From assembly GCF_030295405.1 (NCBI RefSeq), contig NZ_AP027080.1:1922001-1986000 (forward strand): DNA of 64,000 bases, given 5' to 3'. Origin of the DNA: Mesoterricola silvestris. GTDB taxonomy: Bacteria; Acidobacteriota; Holophagae; Holophagales; Holophagaceae. Under the pieces are notes generated by a model. The model saw only the letters and a program-made list of their open reading frames with translations. It searched no databases and was not told where the DNA came from. Shown piece after piece: positions 51,503 through 60,645 of this stretch; position 1 is the stretch's first letter, and every line of letters begins with the position of its first letter. Made by a program: the position numbers and the translations under genes.

Positions 51503-53134
51503 TTGATCGCCCTTTCCGATGTGAGCAAGCAGTACGGCAAGCAGATCCTTTTCATCGACGCCTCCTTCCAGTTGAACCCCGGCGAAAAGGCCGGGCTGGT
51601 GGGGCCCAACGGCGCCGGCAAGTCCACCCTCTTCCGCATGATCCTGGGGGAGGAGACCCCGGACGACGGCGTGGTGAGCGTCCCGAAGAAGCTGTCCATC
51701 GGCTATTTCCGCCAGGAGGTGGACGAAATGTCCGGGCGCTCGGTGCTGGACGAGGCCATCGCCGGCAGCGGGCGCCTGGGTGATCTGCACCACGAGCTCA
51801 CGGACCTGGAGCACGCCATGGGCGACCCGGACCGCGCGGGCGAATTGGAGGCCATCATCGACCGCTTCGGCCAGGTGCAGGAGGAATACCAGCACCTGGG
51901 CGGCTACGAACTGGAGACCCGGGCCCGCACCACCCTGGAGGGCCTGGGTTTCGAGCCCGGGCAGATCGACGGGGACGTGGGGGCCCTCTCCGGCGGCTGG
52001 AAGATGCGCGTGTCCATGGCCAAGGTGCTCCTGGGGCGCTTCGACGTGCTGCTGCTGGACGAGCCCACCAACCACCTGGACATCGAATCCATCCTCTGGC
52101 TGGAGACCTACCTGAAATCCGTGTCCGCCACCCTGCTCATGACCTCCCACGACAAGGACTTCATGAACCGCATCGTCACCAAGGTCATCGAGATCGACGG
52201 CGGGGACATCGTCACCTACTCCGGGGACTACGATTTCTACGTCAAGGAGCGGGAGACCCGGGAGACCAACCAGGAGGCGGCCTACGCCCGCCAGCAGGCC
52301 AAGCTGGCCAAGGAACAGCGCTTCATCGAGCGCTTCTCCACCCACGCCGCCAAGGCCGCCCAGGTGCAGAGCCGCGTCAAGGCCCTGGACAAGATCGAGC
52401 GCATCGAACTGCCCAAGCGCCGCAAGGTGGTGAAGTGGGATTTCCGGCTCCCCATGCGCAGCGGCGAGGACGTGGCCATGCTCGAGGGCGTCGCCAAGGG
52501 CTACGGCGCCAGGAAGATCTACAGCGACTTCGATTTCCACATCCGCCGGGGGGAGCGGTGGTGCGTCATGGGCAAGAACGGCGCCGGCAAGTCCACCCTC
52601 CTCAAGATGGTGGCCGGCGCCCTGGAACCCGACGCCGGCTCAGTGCGCCTGGGGGCCAGCCTGCGCATGGGCTACTTCGCGCAGCAGTCCCTGGATCTGC
52701 TGGATCCGGAGCTGACGGTCCTCGAACAGCTCATGCAGGACTTCCCCATGGAGGGCCTGGGGGTGCTGCGCAATATCCTGGGCGCCTTCCAGTTCAGCGG
52801 CGACGACGTGGACAAGCGCATCCGCAACCTCTCCGGCGGCGAGAAATCCCGGCTGGTGATGGCGCGCATGCTCTTCAACCCGCCCAATTTCCTCGTGCTG
52901 GACGAGCCCACCAACCATCTGGACCTGGGCACCAAGGAGATGCTCATCGAGGCCCTGAAGGACTTCGAGGGCACCATGCTCTTCGTGTCCCACGACCGCA
53001 CCTTCCTGCGGGGGCTGGCCAACCGGGTGCTGGAGCTGGGCTGCGAGGAGCACGCGGGGCCCATGAAATACCCCGGCACCTACGCGGAATACGTGGAGAG
53101 CACCGGCCGGGAGGCGCCCGGCGTGCACGGCTGA
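51503..53134 (+). CDS. ABC-F family ATPase
   Basis: A 543-residue protein with two fused ATP-binding cassettes and no membrane segment, i.e. ABC-F (ribosome-associated) type. Cassette 1 has GPNGAGKST, signature LSGGWKMR and Walker B LLLDEPTNHLD. Cassette 2 has GKNGAGKST, LSGGEKSR and LVLDEPTNHLD. The charged helical inter-domain linker (about 245-300) would reach the ribosomal P-site tRNA. The LSGGWKMR signature is closest to YheS/Uup-type members; I cannot tell whether it confers antibiotic resistance. TTG start at 51503 with GGAG seven bases upstream. Confidence 0.92.
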   Translation: MIALSDVSKQYGKQILFIDASFQLNPGEKAGLVGPNGAGKSTLFRMILGEETPDDGVVSVPKKLSIGYFRQEVDEMSGRSVLDEAIAGSGRLGDLHHELTDLEHAMGDPDRAGELEAIIDRFGQVQEEYQHLGGYELETRARTTLEGLGFEPGQIDGDVGALSGGWKMRVSMAKVLLGRFDVLLLDEPTNHLDIESILWLETYLKSVSATLLMTSHDKDFMNRIVTKVIEIDGGDIVTYSGDYDFYVKERETRETNQEAAYARQQAKLAKEQRFIERFSTHAAKAAQVQSRVKALDKIERIELPKRRKVVKWDFRLPMRSGEDVAMLEGVAKGYGARKIYSDFDFHIRRGERWCVMGKNGAGKSTLLKMVAGALEPDAGSVRLGASLRMGYFAQQSLDLLDPELTVLEQLMQDFPMEGLGVLRNILGAFQFSGDDVDKRIRNLSGGEKSRLVMARMLFNPPNFLVLDEPTNHLDLGTKEMLIEALKDFEGTMLFVSHDRTFLRGLANRVLELGCEEHAGPMKYPGTYAEYVESTGREAPGVHG

Positions 53135-53140
53135 TGCCCC

Positions 53141-53917
53141 TCAGCGGGCCAGAGCCTTTCGCAGGGCGGCTTCCACCAGGGGCGCCACGACGGCGAAACC
53201 CGCGGCGTTCGGGTGGAGCCCGTCGTCGGCCAGGGTGCGTTTGAGCTGGCCGCGGCCGTCCAGGGTGGCCGCATGGAGATCCGCCAGGTCCAGGCGGTTG
53301 CGCTCGCAGTGGGACCGGATCCAGTCGTCCAGGGCCCGGATGCGGTCCAGGGGCCGCGTGACGAAGTAGTCCCGGGAGGCGGGGGTGTCGTTGTGCACGG
53401 GCAGGACGGTGCAGAGGACGGGGCGGATCCCGTTGGCCACGGCCAGGTCGGTGAGGGAGGCGAGGTTGGCCTCGATGTCCTCCAGGGCGATGGGACCGGT
53501 GTTTCCGGCGAGGTCGTTGGTCCCGGCGAGAATGACGACCGCCCGAGGGTGCAGGGCCACCACGTCCTGGCGGAAGCGCAGGAGCATCTGGCCCGTGGTC
53601 TGGCCGCTGATGCCGCGGTTCACGTAGGGCCGCCCGGGGAAGCTCGCGGCCAGATCCCAGATTTCCGTGATGGAATCCCCCAGGAACACCACGCGGTCCT
53701 CCCCGGGGCGGGGCGCCCTGAGCCGGGCGTTGGCGTCCCGGTAGCGCGCCAGCTGGCCCCAGTCATCCATGAGTTCGGCCTGGTTGGAACGGCGCCAATC
53801 CTGGAGGTGGCGCCGGGCCGTGGCCAGGGCCTCGCCGGGGTCGGGGGGAGGCGCCTGGCCGGAGAGGGAAGGAGCCGCTAGAACGGCCAGGCACGCGAGG
53901 GTTCGCCAGTTCGGCAT
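53141..53917 (-). CDS. Exported SGNH/GDSL hydrolase
   Basis: A 258-residue esterase or lipase-like enzyme with a signal peptide (about 1-22). The SGNH blocks are all visible: block I FLGDSITEIW (catalytic Ser), block II NRGISGQ (Gly), block III AGTNDLAG (Asn) and block V DDGLHPNAAG (Asp-His). Members act on acyl groups of carbohydrates or lipids. The ATG at 53917 has GGAG five bases upstream. It is convergent with the ABC-F gene, with six bases between. Confidence 0.9.
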   Translation of the reverse strand: MPNWRTLACLAVLAAPSLSGQAPPPDPGEALATARRHLQDWRRSNQAELMDDWGQLARYRDANARLRAPRPGEDRVVFLGDSITEIWDLAASFPGRPYVNRGISGQTTGQMLLRFRQDVVALHPRAVVILAGTNDLAGNTGPIALEDIEANLASLTDLAVANGIRPVLCTVLPVHNDTPASRDYFVTRPLDRIRALDDWIRSHCERNRLDLADLHAATLDGRGQLKRTLADDGLHPNAAGFAVVAPLVEAALRKALAR

Positions 53918-53941
53918 GGGCACTCCGGGCGGGATTCGGGG

Positions 53942-55681
53942 TCAGAGGATATCCACCGCGAGGATCCGCGTCCCCACCGTCAATCCATCCAGGATCGGCA
54001 GGGCGGTGTCGGGATCCTCCACCTCGCCCACCCGGGTGTATCTCCCCGTGAGGTGGGGCGCGGCGTTGGTGGTGATGAAGAACTGGCTGCCCCCGGTGTC
54101 CTTGCCGCTGAGGGCCATGCCCACGCTGCCGGGGCCGTACCAGGCGAGGCTGTCCTCGCAGCGGACGGTGTAGCCGGGGCCGCCGTCCATGGTGTCCACG
54201 GGGCTGCCCATCTGCACGACGAAATCGGGCACGACCCGGGGGACCTGGCGGCCGTTGAAGAAGCCCCGGCGGGCCAGGAGCACCAGATTGGCCACGTTGA
54301 TGGGGGCGACGGCGGGGTCCAGGGCCAGGACGACGCGGCGGCCCCGGTCGAAGGTGATGCGCATGCGCACGGACTTGCCCGAGCGGGCCAGGCGCAGGGC
54401 CTCGTCCCGGATGAGGTCCTCCAGGAAGGAGGGCCTGGGGGCGGAGGGCCAGGGGGTGGCGGGGTCCCCCTTGGCCAGGAGGGTGTAGGCGTCCAAACGC
54501 GCCGTCCAGCAGGGGTGTTCCAGGAACCGCGCCAGCAGGGCCCGGCGCTGCGGCTCGGGCAGCTTCCAGCGTTCCAGGGCGGGCAGCAGGACCTGGACGG
54601 CGTCGTACATGGAGGTCTTCCAGAGGCGCTGGACCAGGGCCTCCAGGTTGGCGGGGGGCCGGGGCAGGTCCTCGATGGCGGCGGAGAGGGTCAGGGGATC
54701 GTCGGAACCCAGGAGCCCCTGGCCGTACCGGTCGGCGTCCCCGGGCGCGTGCTTGCGCAGGGCGGCCAGGATGCCGCTGGAAAGGGGGCCTCCGAAGGTG
54801 CGGGAGGCGATCCGCCGCAGGGCGGCCAGGGCCTCGGGCTCGAGGGCCGGGAGCCGGGCGAAATGATCCAGGGCGGCCATGCGCACCAGGAGATGCGGGG
54901 AATCCAGGGCCTTGACGGCCAGGGCGCTGGCCGCGGGATCGGGGGTGGCCGGCAGGCCCTCCAGGAGCCGCTGGGCCGCGCCGGGCGCGAGGCCTCCGGC
55001 CAGGGCCCCGGTGAGCAGCTGGAGGTGCTCCGCGGCCCGGGGGGCCCAGGGACCGCGGTTCCAGGCGTCCAGGTACGCGAGAAGGGAGGGGTCGGCCATG
55101 CGGGGTTCGCCCTTTTCCTTGCCGGCGAGCACCATGCGCAGGTGGGCGGCGCCGCCCCGGATGGGATCGCCCTTGCCGGCCTTGAAAAGGGCTTCCATGA
55201 AGGCGCGCACCGCGGGGGTGGCCGTGGCGCCGTTGAGGAGGGCGGTGGCCAGGGGGCCCTCCAGGTGGAGGTGGGCCGGCCAGGAGGCGGCGTCCGTGGG
55301 GGTCAGGCTCTCCAGGGCGCTGAGGGCCCGGCTGGATTTGAGGCGGTTCAGGAAGAACAGGGCGGTGAACCGGTCCTGGGGGGTGACCGCCGCCAGGGCC
55401 CGGGCCTCCCAGACGGCCGTCGTGGGATCCGCCAGCCACGGCGGCAGCAGGGCGGGGGCTCCGGGGGCGCCGATGCGCTGGAGGGTCAGCTCCAGGCGGG
55501 CCCGGTCGGCGGCGGGCAGGGCGGACAGGGCCTCGGGGGGGAAAACGGGAGGCTTGCGGTCCCATTCCGCCTTCACCGCGTCCACGGGCGTGAAGGCCGG
55601 GCCGCTCACGGGCGGGGCGGCCTGGACCGAAAAGGCCGCCACCAGGGCGAAAAGGGCGGGGCGGCTGGGCGGAGGCTGCAT
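53942..55681 (-). CDS. Exported protein with HEAT-like repeats and C-terminal cyclophilin domain
   Basis: A 579-residue protein: signal peptide (about 1-21), a long region of short helical pairs (about 60-430) resembling HEAT/Armadillo repeats, and a cyclophilin-type peptidyl-prolyl isomerase domain (about 435-575). The isomerase domain shows RVVPDFVVQMGSP, GMALSGKDTGGSQFFITT and HLTGRYTRVGEV. The catalytic Arg is in VPRVVPDF. The helical part may bind a client or scaffold. The family is known in Acidobacteriota-like genomes only as predicted proteins, to my knowledge. Confidence 0.85.
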   Translation of the reverse strand: MQPPPSRPALFALVAAFSVQAAPPVSGPAFTPVDAVKAEWDRKPPVFPPEALSALPAADRARLELTLQRIGAPGAPALLPPWLADPTTAVWEARALAAVTPQDRFTALFFLNRLKSSRALSALESLTPTDAASWPAHLHLEGPLATALLNGATATPAVRAFMEALFKAGKGDPIRGGAAHLRMVLAGKEKGEPRMADPSLLAYLDAWNRGPWAPRAAEHLQLLTGALAGGLAPGAAQRLLEGLPATPDPAASALAVKALDSPHLLVRMAALDHFARLPALEPEALAALRRIASRTFGGPLSSGILAALRKHAPGDADRYGQGLLGSDDPLTLSAAIEDLPRPPANLEALVQRLWKTSMYDAVQVLLPALERWKLPEPQRRALLARFLEHPCWTARLDAYTLLAKGDPATPWPSAPRPSFLEDLIRDEALRLARSGKSVRMRITFDRGRRVVLALDPAVAPINVANLVLLARRGFFNGRQVPRVVPDFVVQMGSPVDTMDGGPGYTVRCEDSLAWYGPGSVGMALSGKDTGGSQFFITTNAAPHLTGRYTRVGEVEDPDTALPILDGLTVGTRILAVDIL

Positions 55682-55737
55682 GAAATGATCCTTGGATGAA
55701 GTCTTATCTTACGCGAGGATGAAGGCTGGAGGCTCAC

Positions 55738-56742
55738 GTGAACGATGCCGTGCCCATGGGGGCCCACTGGGTGCGCTTCCCCCGCTTCTTCGGGGACGCC
55801 ATGATGATCCACGGCGCCATCGCGCGCCTGCGGGCGGCGGGTCTGCCCCTGGTGGCCTGGGGACCCGCCTGGATCGTGGATCTCTTCGAAGGGAGTGCCG
55901 ACTACCTGGCCGCGGTGCCCGACCCCCAGCGCAAGTACAGCCCGTTGAAGGCGGCCCGCCTTCTGCGCGCCCACAGGCCCGCCTCCCTCATCAATTTTCC
56001 CAAGAGCAGCCGTCCCGCGGTGGCGGGGTTTCTGGCCCGGGTGCCCCTGCGCCTGGGCTGCGGCGACGGTGGGGCCTCCCTCCTGTACACCCAAAGCATC
56101 CCCTTCTACAAGCTGGATACGCCCTTCGTGGAGCGGTACCGCATGGCCGTGGCCCGGGCCTTCCCCCAATGGCCCGAACCGCCGGCTTTCCTGCCCTTCC
56201 GGCCCCGGGCCGCGGCCATGGCGGAGGCGGCCGAGCGCAAGGCGGCCCTGGGCCTGGGGGACTACGTGATCCTGGCCCCCGGGGCCAACTGCGCCTGCAA
56301 GCGCCTCTCGGTGGAGTCCTTCGGGGCCCTGGGCGCGCGGCTCGTGGCCGCGGGCATCACCCCCGTGATCCTGGGGGCGGGCCCGGTGGACGCCATGCTG
56401 GCCGCGCAGATCCACGCCCGGGTTCCCCGTTCGGTGGATCTCACGAACCAGGGGGGCCTCGCGCTTTCCGCCGCGTGGATCGCCGGGGCCCGGGCGCTGA
56501 TCGGCATGGATTCGGGCCTGGCGCACATCGCCGCGGGCTGCGGGATTCCCACCGTGGCCATCTTCGGGCCCACCCGGCCGCGCCATTCCGCCCCCTGGGG
56601 ACCCCGGGTCCGCACGCCGCGCAAGGAGGGCCTGGCGTGCCTGGAATGCATGGGCGTCGTGTGCGTGGTGGAGGGCAATCCCTGCATGACGACCCTGGAC
56701 GACGACTACCTCTGGGGGGAGCTGCAGGCCGTTTTGCCTTGA
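55738..56742 (+). CDS. Glycosyltransferase family 9 (heptosyltransferase-like)
   Basis: A 334-residue GT-B glycosyltransferase of the ADP-heptose:LPS heptosyltransferase type. Key segments are RFPRFFGDAMM near the N-terminus, LAPGANCACKRLSVESF, and in the C-terminal half GMDSGLAHIAAGCGIPTVAIFGPTRP. It probably builds the LPS core. Start GTG at 55738. It ends 55 bases before glgC on the same strand, so the two may share a transcript. Confidence 0.85.
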   Translation: MNDAVPMGAHWVRFPRFFGDAMMIHGAIARLRAAGLPLVAWGPAWIVDLFEGSADYLAAVPDPQRKYSPLKAARLLRAHRPASLINFPKSSRPAVAGFLARVPLRLGCGDGGASLLYTQSIPFYKLDTPFVERYRMAVARAFPQWPEPPAFLPFRPRAAAMAEAAERKAALGLGDYVILAPGANCACKRLSVESFGALGARLVAAGITPVILGAGPVDAMLAAQIHARVPRSVDLTNQGGLALSAAWIAGARALIGMDSGLAHIAAGCGIPTVAIFGPTRPRHSAPWGPRVRTPRKEGLACLECMGVVCVVEGNPCMTTLDDDYLWGELQAVLP

Positions 56743-56797
56743 ATCGGCGCTGCATTGGGCGCATCCTTCGGGGGTACAGCATGCACGAGGTGTGCGA

Positions 56798-58063
56798 ATG
56801 TCCCAGCGCGAGGTGTTCCTTGCGGCTCAGCGAACCATCGCCATGGTGCTGGCGGGAGGCCGCGGCAAGCGGCTCCACGACCTGACCCGGCGCCTTTCCA
56901 AGCCCGGCCTGGCCTTCGGCGGGAAGTACCGCATCATCGACTTCACCATGTCCAATTGCGTGAATTCCAATATCCGCAAGATCCTGGTGGTCACCCAGTA
57001 CAACTCCCACAGCCTGCTGGAGCACCTGCAGTTCGGCTGGACCTTCCTCAATGGGAAGTTCAACGAGTTCATCCACGTCCTTCCGGCCCAGCAGAGCCTG
57101 GAGAGCGACGCGTGGTACAGCGGCACCGCCGACGCGGTGTACCAGAATCTCGAGACCATCGGGGCCCACCGTCCCGAGAACGTGCTGGTGCTGGCGGGGG
57201 ACCATATCTACAAGATGGACTACCGCCGCTTCCTGGAGGACCACCTGGAGAAGGACGCGGACCTGACGATCGCCTGCCTTGAAGTGCCCCTGGCCGACGC
57301 CCGGGAATTCGGCGTGGCCGAGGCCGACGCGTCGGACCGCATCGTCTCCTTCGTGGAAAAGCCCCAGCAGCCCACCCCCGTGCCGGGCCGGCCGGGCTAC
57401 GCCTTCGCGAGCATGGGGATCTACCTGTTCAAGGCCGATTTCCTGTACGCCGAACTGGCGCGGGACGCGGCGGACCCGACGTCCAGCCACGATTTCGGCA
57501 AGGACGTCATCCCCTACCTGGTGCCCCGGGCCCGGGTCTACGCCCACCGCTTCAACCGCAGCCACATCCGCAACATGGACAAGCCGCCCTACTGGCGGGA
57601 CGTGGGCACCGTGGACGCGTACTGGGAGGCCAACATGGACCTCACCAACGTGGACCCCGACCTGAACCTCTACGACTACGACTGGCCCATCTTCACCCAC
57701 CAGGAGCAGCTCCCGGCGGCCAAGTTCGTGCACAGCGGCCCCCACCGCAACGGCGTGGCCATCAGCAGCCTGGTGTCGGCGGGGTGCATCGTTTCGGGGG
57801 CCACGGTGCACCGCTCCCTGCTCTTCAGCAAGGTGCGGGTCCATTCCCACGCCTACCTCCACGAGGCGGTGGTGCTGCCCGGGGCGGACATCGAGGAGCA
57901 TGCGCGGCTGCACCGGGTGATCGTGGACCGGAACTGCCGGGTGCCCATCGGGCTGGTGGTGGGGGAGGATCCGGAGGAGGACGCGCGGCGCTTCCATCGC
58001 ACGCCGGGAGGTGTAACCCTGATCTCCCAGCGGATGCTGGACAACCTGCAGGAAGGCCGATGA
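56798..58063 (+). CDS. glgC: Glucose-1-phosphate adenylyltransferase GlgC
   Basis: Makes ADP-glucose, the glycogen precursor. It has the nucleotide loop MVLAGGRGKRLHDLT, PLKPAV-like SKPGLAFGGKYRIIDF, the SGTADAVYQN substrate loop, IYKMDY, FVEKP, FGKDVIP and YWRDVGTVDAYWEANMDL (limits about 265-282). A left-handed beta-helix C-terminus follows. Length 421. ATG at 56798; GAGG seven bases upstream. It overlaps glgA by four bases. Confidence 0.96.
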   Translation: MSQREVFLAAQRTIAMVLAGGRGKRLHDLTRRLSKPGLAFGGKYRIIDFTMSNCVNSNIRKILVVTQYNSHSLLEHLQFGWTFLNGKFNEFIHVLPAQQSLESDAWYSGTADAVYQNLETIGAHRPENVLVLAGDHIYKMDYRRFLEDHLEKDADLTIACLEVPLADAREFGVAEADASDRIVSFVEKPQQPTPVPGRPGYAFASMGIYLFKADFLYAELARDAADPTSSHDFGKDVIPYLVPRARVYAHRFNRSHIRNMDKPPYWRDVGTVDAYWEANMDLTNVDPDLNLYDYDWPIFTHQEQLPAAKFVHSGPHRNGVAISSLVSAGCIVSGATVHRSLLFSKVRVHSHAYLHEAVVLPGADIEEHARLHRVIVDRNCRVPIGLVVGEDPEEDARRFHRTPGGVTLISQRMLDNLQEGR

Positions 58064-59508
58064 AGATCCTCCACGCCGCCACGGAACTGTTTCCCTACGT
58101 GAAGGTGGGAGGCCTGGGCGACGTGCTGGCCGCGCTGCCCGGTGCCCAGCGGACCCTGGGGGCGGACGCCCGGATCCTCCTGCCGGGCTACGGGGCGCTT
58201 CTGGCCCGGATCCGGGACCTGGAACCGGCCGGCGGCTTCCCGGACCTCCTGGGGCAGGGGGAGGCGCGCCTGCTGCGGGGCGCGACCGCGGACGGGGTGC
58301 CCGTGTACCTGCTGGACCATCCGGGGCTGTACGATCGCGCGGGCGGTCCCTATGCGGAGTACGGGGACAGCCACCTGCGCTTCGCCGCCTTCGCCTGGGC
58401 GGCGTCCCAGCTGGGCCGCAACGGCGACTGGGCCGGATGGCGCCCGGACGTGCTCCAGGTCCACGACTGGCAGGCCGCCCTGGCTCCCGCGTACTACGCC
58501 CAGGATCCGGGCCGGGTCCCCCTCACGGTCACGACCATCCACAACCTTTCGTACCAGGGCATCTACCCCGCCCCCCTGCTGCCGGAACTGTGGCTGGGCC
58601 CCAGCATCTTCCACACGGAAGGGGCCGAGTTCTACGGCAAGATCAATTTCCTCAAGGCCGGACTGGCCTTCGCGGACCGCATCACCACCGTGAGCCCCAC
58701 GTACGCCAAGGAGATCCAGCAGCCGGAGGCGGGAAGCGGCCTGGACGGGCTCCTGACCCATCGCCGGCGGGACTTGGCGGGCATCCTCAACGGCGTGGAC
58801 AACGCCATCTGGAACCCCGCCACAAGCCCCCACCTGGAACACCACTTCGACGCCCGGCACCTGTCGGGCAAGAAGCTCGACAAGAACCTCCTGCAGCGGG
58901 AGATGGGCCTGGACGAATCCCCCGGCGACCCGGTGTTCGGGGTGGTGAGCCGTCTGGCCGAGCAGAAGGGCCTGGACCTGGTGCTGGAGAACGTGGCCTA
59001 CCTGCTCCAGCTCAACGCCCAGCTGGTCATCCTGGGCACCGGCGACCCCGTGCTGGAGGAGGGTTTCGCCGCCGCCGCCAAGGCCCATCCCGGCCGCGTG
59101 GCCTGCGCCCTGGCCTACGACGAGGGCCTGGCCCACCGCATCCTGGCCGGCTCCGACGTGATGCTGGTGCCCAGCCGCCAGGAGCCCTGCGGCCTCACCC
59201 AGCTCTACGCCCTGCGCTACGGCACCCTGCCCCTGGTGCGCCGCGCCGGGGGCCTCGCCGACACCGTGGTGGACACCGACGCCCAGTCCCTGGTGGATTC
59301 CACCGCCACCGGCTTCGTGTTCAAGGAGGCCAGCAGCTGGATCCTGGGGGAGACCATCGGCCGCGCCTGCCGGCTCTACCGGGAGGACCCCCGCACCTGG
59401 ACCCGCATCCAGCGCCACGCCATGGCGCAGAATTTCAGCTGGAAGGCCAGCGCGAAGGAATACCTGGAGCTCTACGAAGGGATGATGCGGAAGGCCAAGG
59501 GCGAGTAA
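58060..59508 (+). CDS. glgA: Glycogen synthase GlgA
   Basis: Transfers glucose from ADP-glucose to glycogen chains (GT5). The N-terminal KVGGLGDVLAALP (ADP-glucose loop; Lys15), VHDWQAAL, TVTTIHNLSYQG, and the C-terminal ILNGVDNAIWNPATSP, SRLAEQKGLD, PSRQEPCGLTQLYALRYGTLPLVRRAGGLADTV (limits about 385-417) are canonical. Length 482. The ATGA overlap couples it to glgC. A family A hairpin repeat follows. Confidence 0.96.
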   Translation: MKILHAATELFPYVKVGGLGDVLAALPGAQRTLGADARILLPGYGALLARIRDLEPAGGFPDLLGQGEARLLRGATADGVPVYLLDHPGLYDRAGGPYAEYGDSHLRFAAFAWAASQLGRNGDWAGWRPDVLQVHDWQAALAPAYYAQDPGRVPLTVTTIHNLSYQGIYPAPLLPELWLGPSIFHTEGAEFYGKINFLKAGLAFADRITTVSPTYAKEIQQPEAGSGLDGLLTHRRRDLAGILNGVDNAIWNPATSPHLEHHFDARHLSGKKLDKNLLQREMGLDESPGDPVFGVVSRLAEQKGLDLVLENVAYLLQLNAQLVILGTGDPVLEEGFAAAAKAHPGRVACALAYDEGLAHRILAGSDVMLVPSRQEPCGLTQLYALRYGTLPLVRRAGGLADTVVDTDAQSLVDSTATGFVFKEASSWILGETIGRACRLYREDPRTWTRIQRHAMAQNFSWKASAKEYLELYEGMMRKAKGE

Positions 59509-59535
59509 TCCCTGGCGGATCCCGTAATACTGTCC

Positions 59536-59744
59536 GGCTCCTCAGCCGGGATGGGGCTGAGTTGGAGGCCTCATTCCCTTCATTCCCTTCATCCCCTTCA
59601 TCCTGTTCATCCGATTTAATCCCTGTTCCCGCAGGGCCAGGGCAGGGATGGGTCGGCGCATGCGGATCAGCTACGCGCCGACCCATCCCATCGCTGGCCC
59701 TGCGGGAACGGGGATTAAATCGGATGAACAGGATGAAGGGGATG
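59536..59744. repeat. Long-hairpin repeat element, copy 3 (family A)
   Basis: Arms 59590-59639 and 59695-59744 form a 50-bp inverted repeat with one mismatch. Nested inside is a perfect 15-bp stem (59645-59659 with 59675-59689). The upstream block GGCTCCTCAGCCGGGATGGG is at 59536-59555. It fills the convergent gap between glgA and the phosphodiester-glycosidase-like gene. Best-preserved of the three copies. Confidence 0.9.
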
Positions 59745-59759
59745 AAAAAAGAATCACCT

Positions 59760-60632
59760 TCAGGCCGCGGGGGGGAGCGGCCTCGCGAAGACGCCCAGGT
59801 TGTTCCCGTTGGAGCGCTGCTGGGGCTCCCCGCCGGCGTTGCTGGTGGAGCCCAGGGCCACGCCGCTGGGGTGGTTCACGAGCCGGGGCTGGCCCTCCAC
59901 CTCCCGCACCAGGGCGGTGGAGCCGCCGCCGTCCAGGTTCAGGCCGTCGGCGGCGCCGAAGCGCAGCAGCCAGTCCACCACCTCGTCCAGGGTGGCGCCC
60001 ACGCTGTAGCCGGCCTGGCGGCCGTCGATCACCAGGAGGATCAGGTACCGGCCGTCCCGGCTGAGGCCCACCGCCGTGCGGGGGTGGGTGGCCTTGTTGA
60101 AGGGGATGGGGGCGACGCTCCGCACGCCGTCCGCCAGGATCACCTCGGTGCCGGCCACGGCGGTCCAGAGGCCGCTGGTGCGGAAATCGGGGCCGGTCTT
60201 CAGGATGGTGGCGAAGTTGTCCCGGGTGGCCACCAGGGCGGCCTGGCCGATGCCGTGGGTGGCGGCGGGGGAGACCACCTGGCCGCCGGACATGGCCAGG
60301 CCCAGGAGGTCCTTGTCCCCGGGGGTGCAGCAGGGGTCGTAGAAGTTGGCGTTGATCGCCACCTGCAGGCGGTGGTGGGCCAGGAACTCCCCCGTGGTCT
60401 CGCTGGTGGTCTCCTTGGAACCGGCGTGGGGCGTGGCGAAGAGCCGCACCCCCGGGGCCCGGAGATCCACCCGCACGGCAAAGGCCTTCTGGCGGCGGGG
60501 CTCCGGGGCCTCGCCCGAGGCCAATTCCACCCCCTGGTAGGCGGGTACCCAGGGTTCCACCTTGACCTGGGCCCGCAGGGGCGCGAAGGCGACGAGGCAG
60601 GCGATGGCCCGCAGGGCCCCTGGGAATCTCAT
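59760..60632 (-). CDS. Exported phosphodiester-glycosidase (NAGPA-like) domain protein
   Basis: A 290-residue protein with a signal peptide (about 1-21) and a NAGPA-type domain: VAINANFYDP, GLAMSGGQVVSPA, RTAVGLSRDGRYLILLVIDGRQ and the family signature ADGLNLDGGGSTAL. Characterised relatives remove capping sugars or act on exopolysaccharide. The Cys-Cys pair (DPCCTPGD) may be oxidised in the periplasm. It is 13 bases downstream of an outer-membrane protein gene and probably cotranscribed. Confidence 0.85.
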   Translation of the reverse strand: MRFPGALRAIACLVAFAPLRAQVKVEPWVPAYQGVELASGEAPEPRRQKAFAVRVDLRAPGVRLFATPHAGSKETTSETTGEFLAHHRLQVAINANFYDPCCTPGDKDLLGLAMSGGQVVSPAATHGIGQAALVATRDNFATILKTGPDFRTSGLWTAVAGTEVILADGVRSVAPIPFNKATHPRTAVGLSRDGRYLILLVIDGRQAGYSVGATLDEVVDWLLRFGAADGLNLDGGGSTALVREVEGQPRLVNHPSGVALGSTSNAGGEPQQRSNGNNLGVFARPLPPAA

Positions 60633-60645
60633 GGGACGCTCCCGG

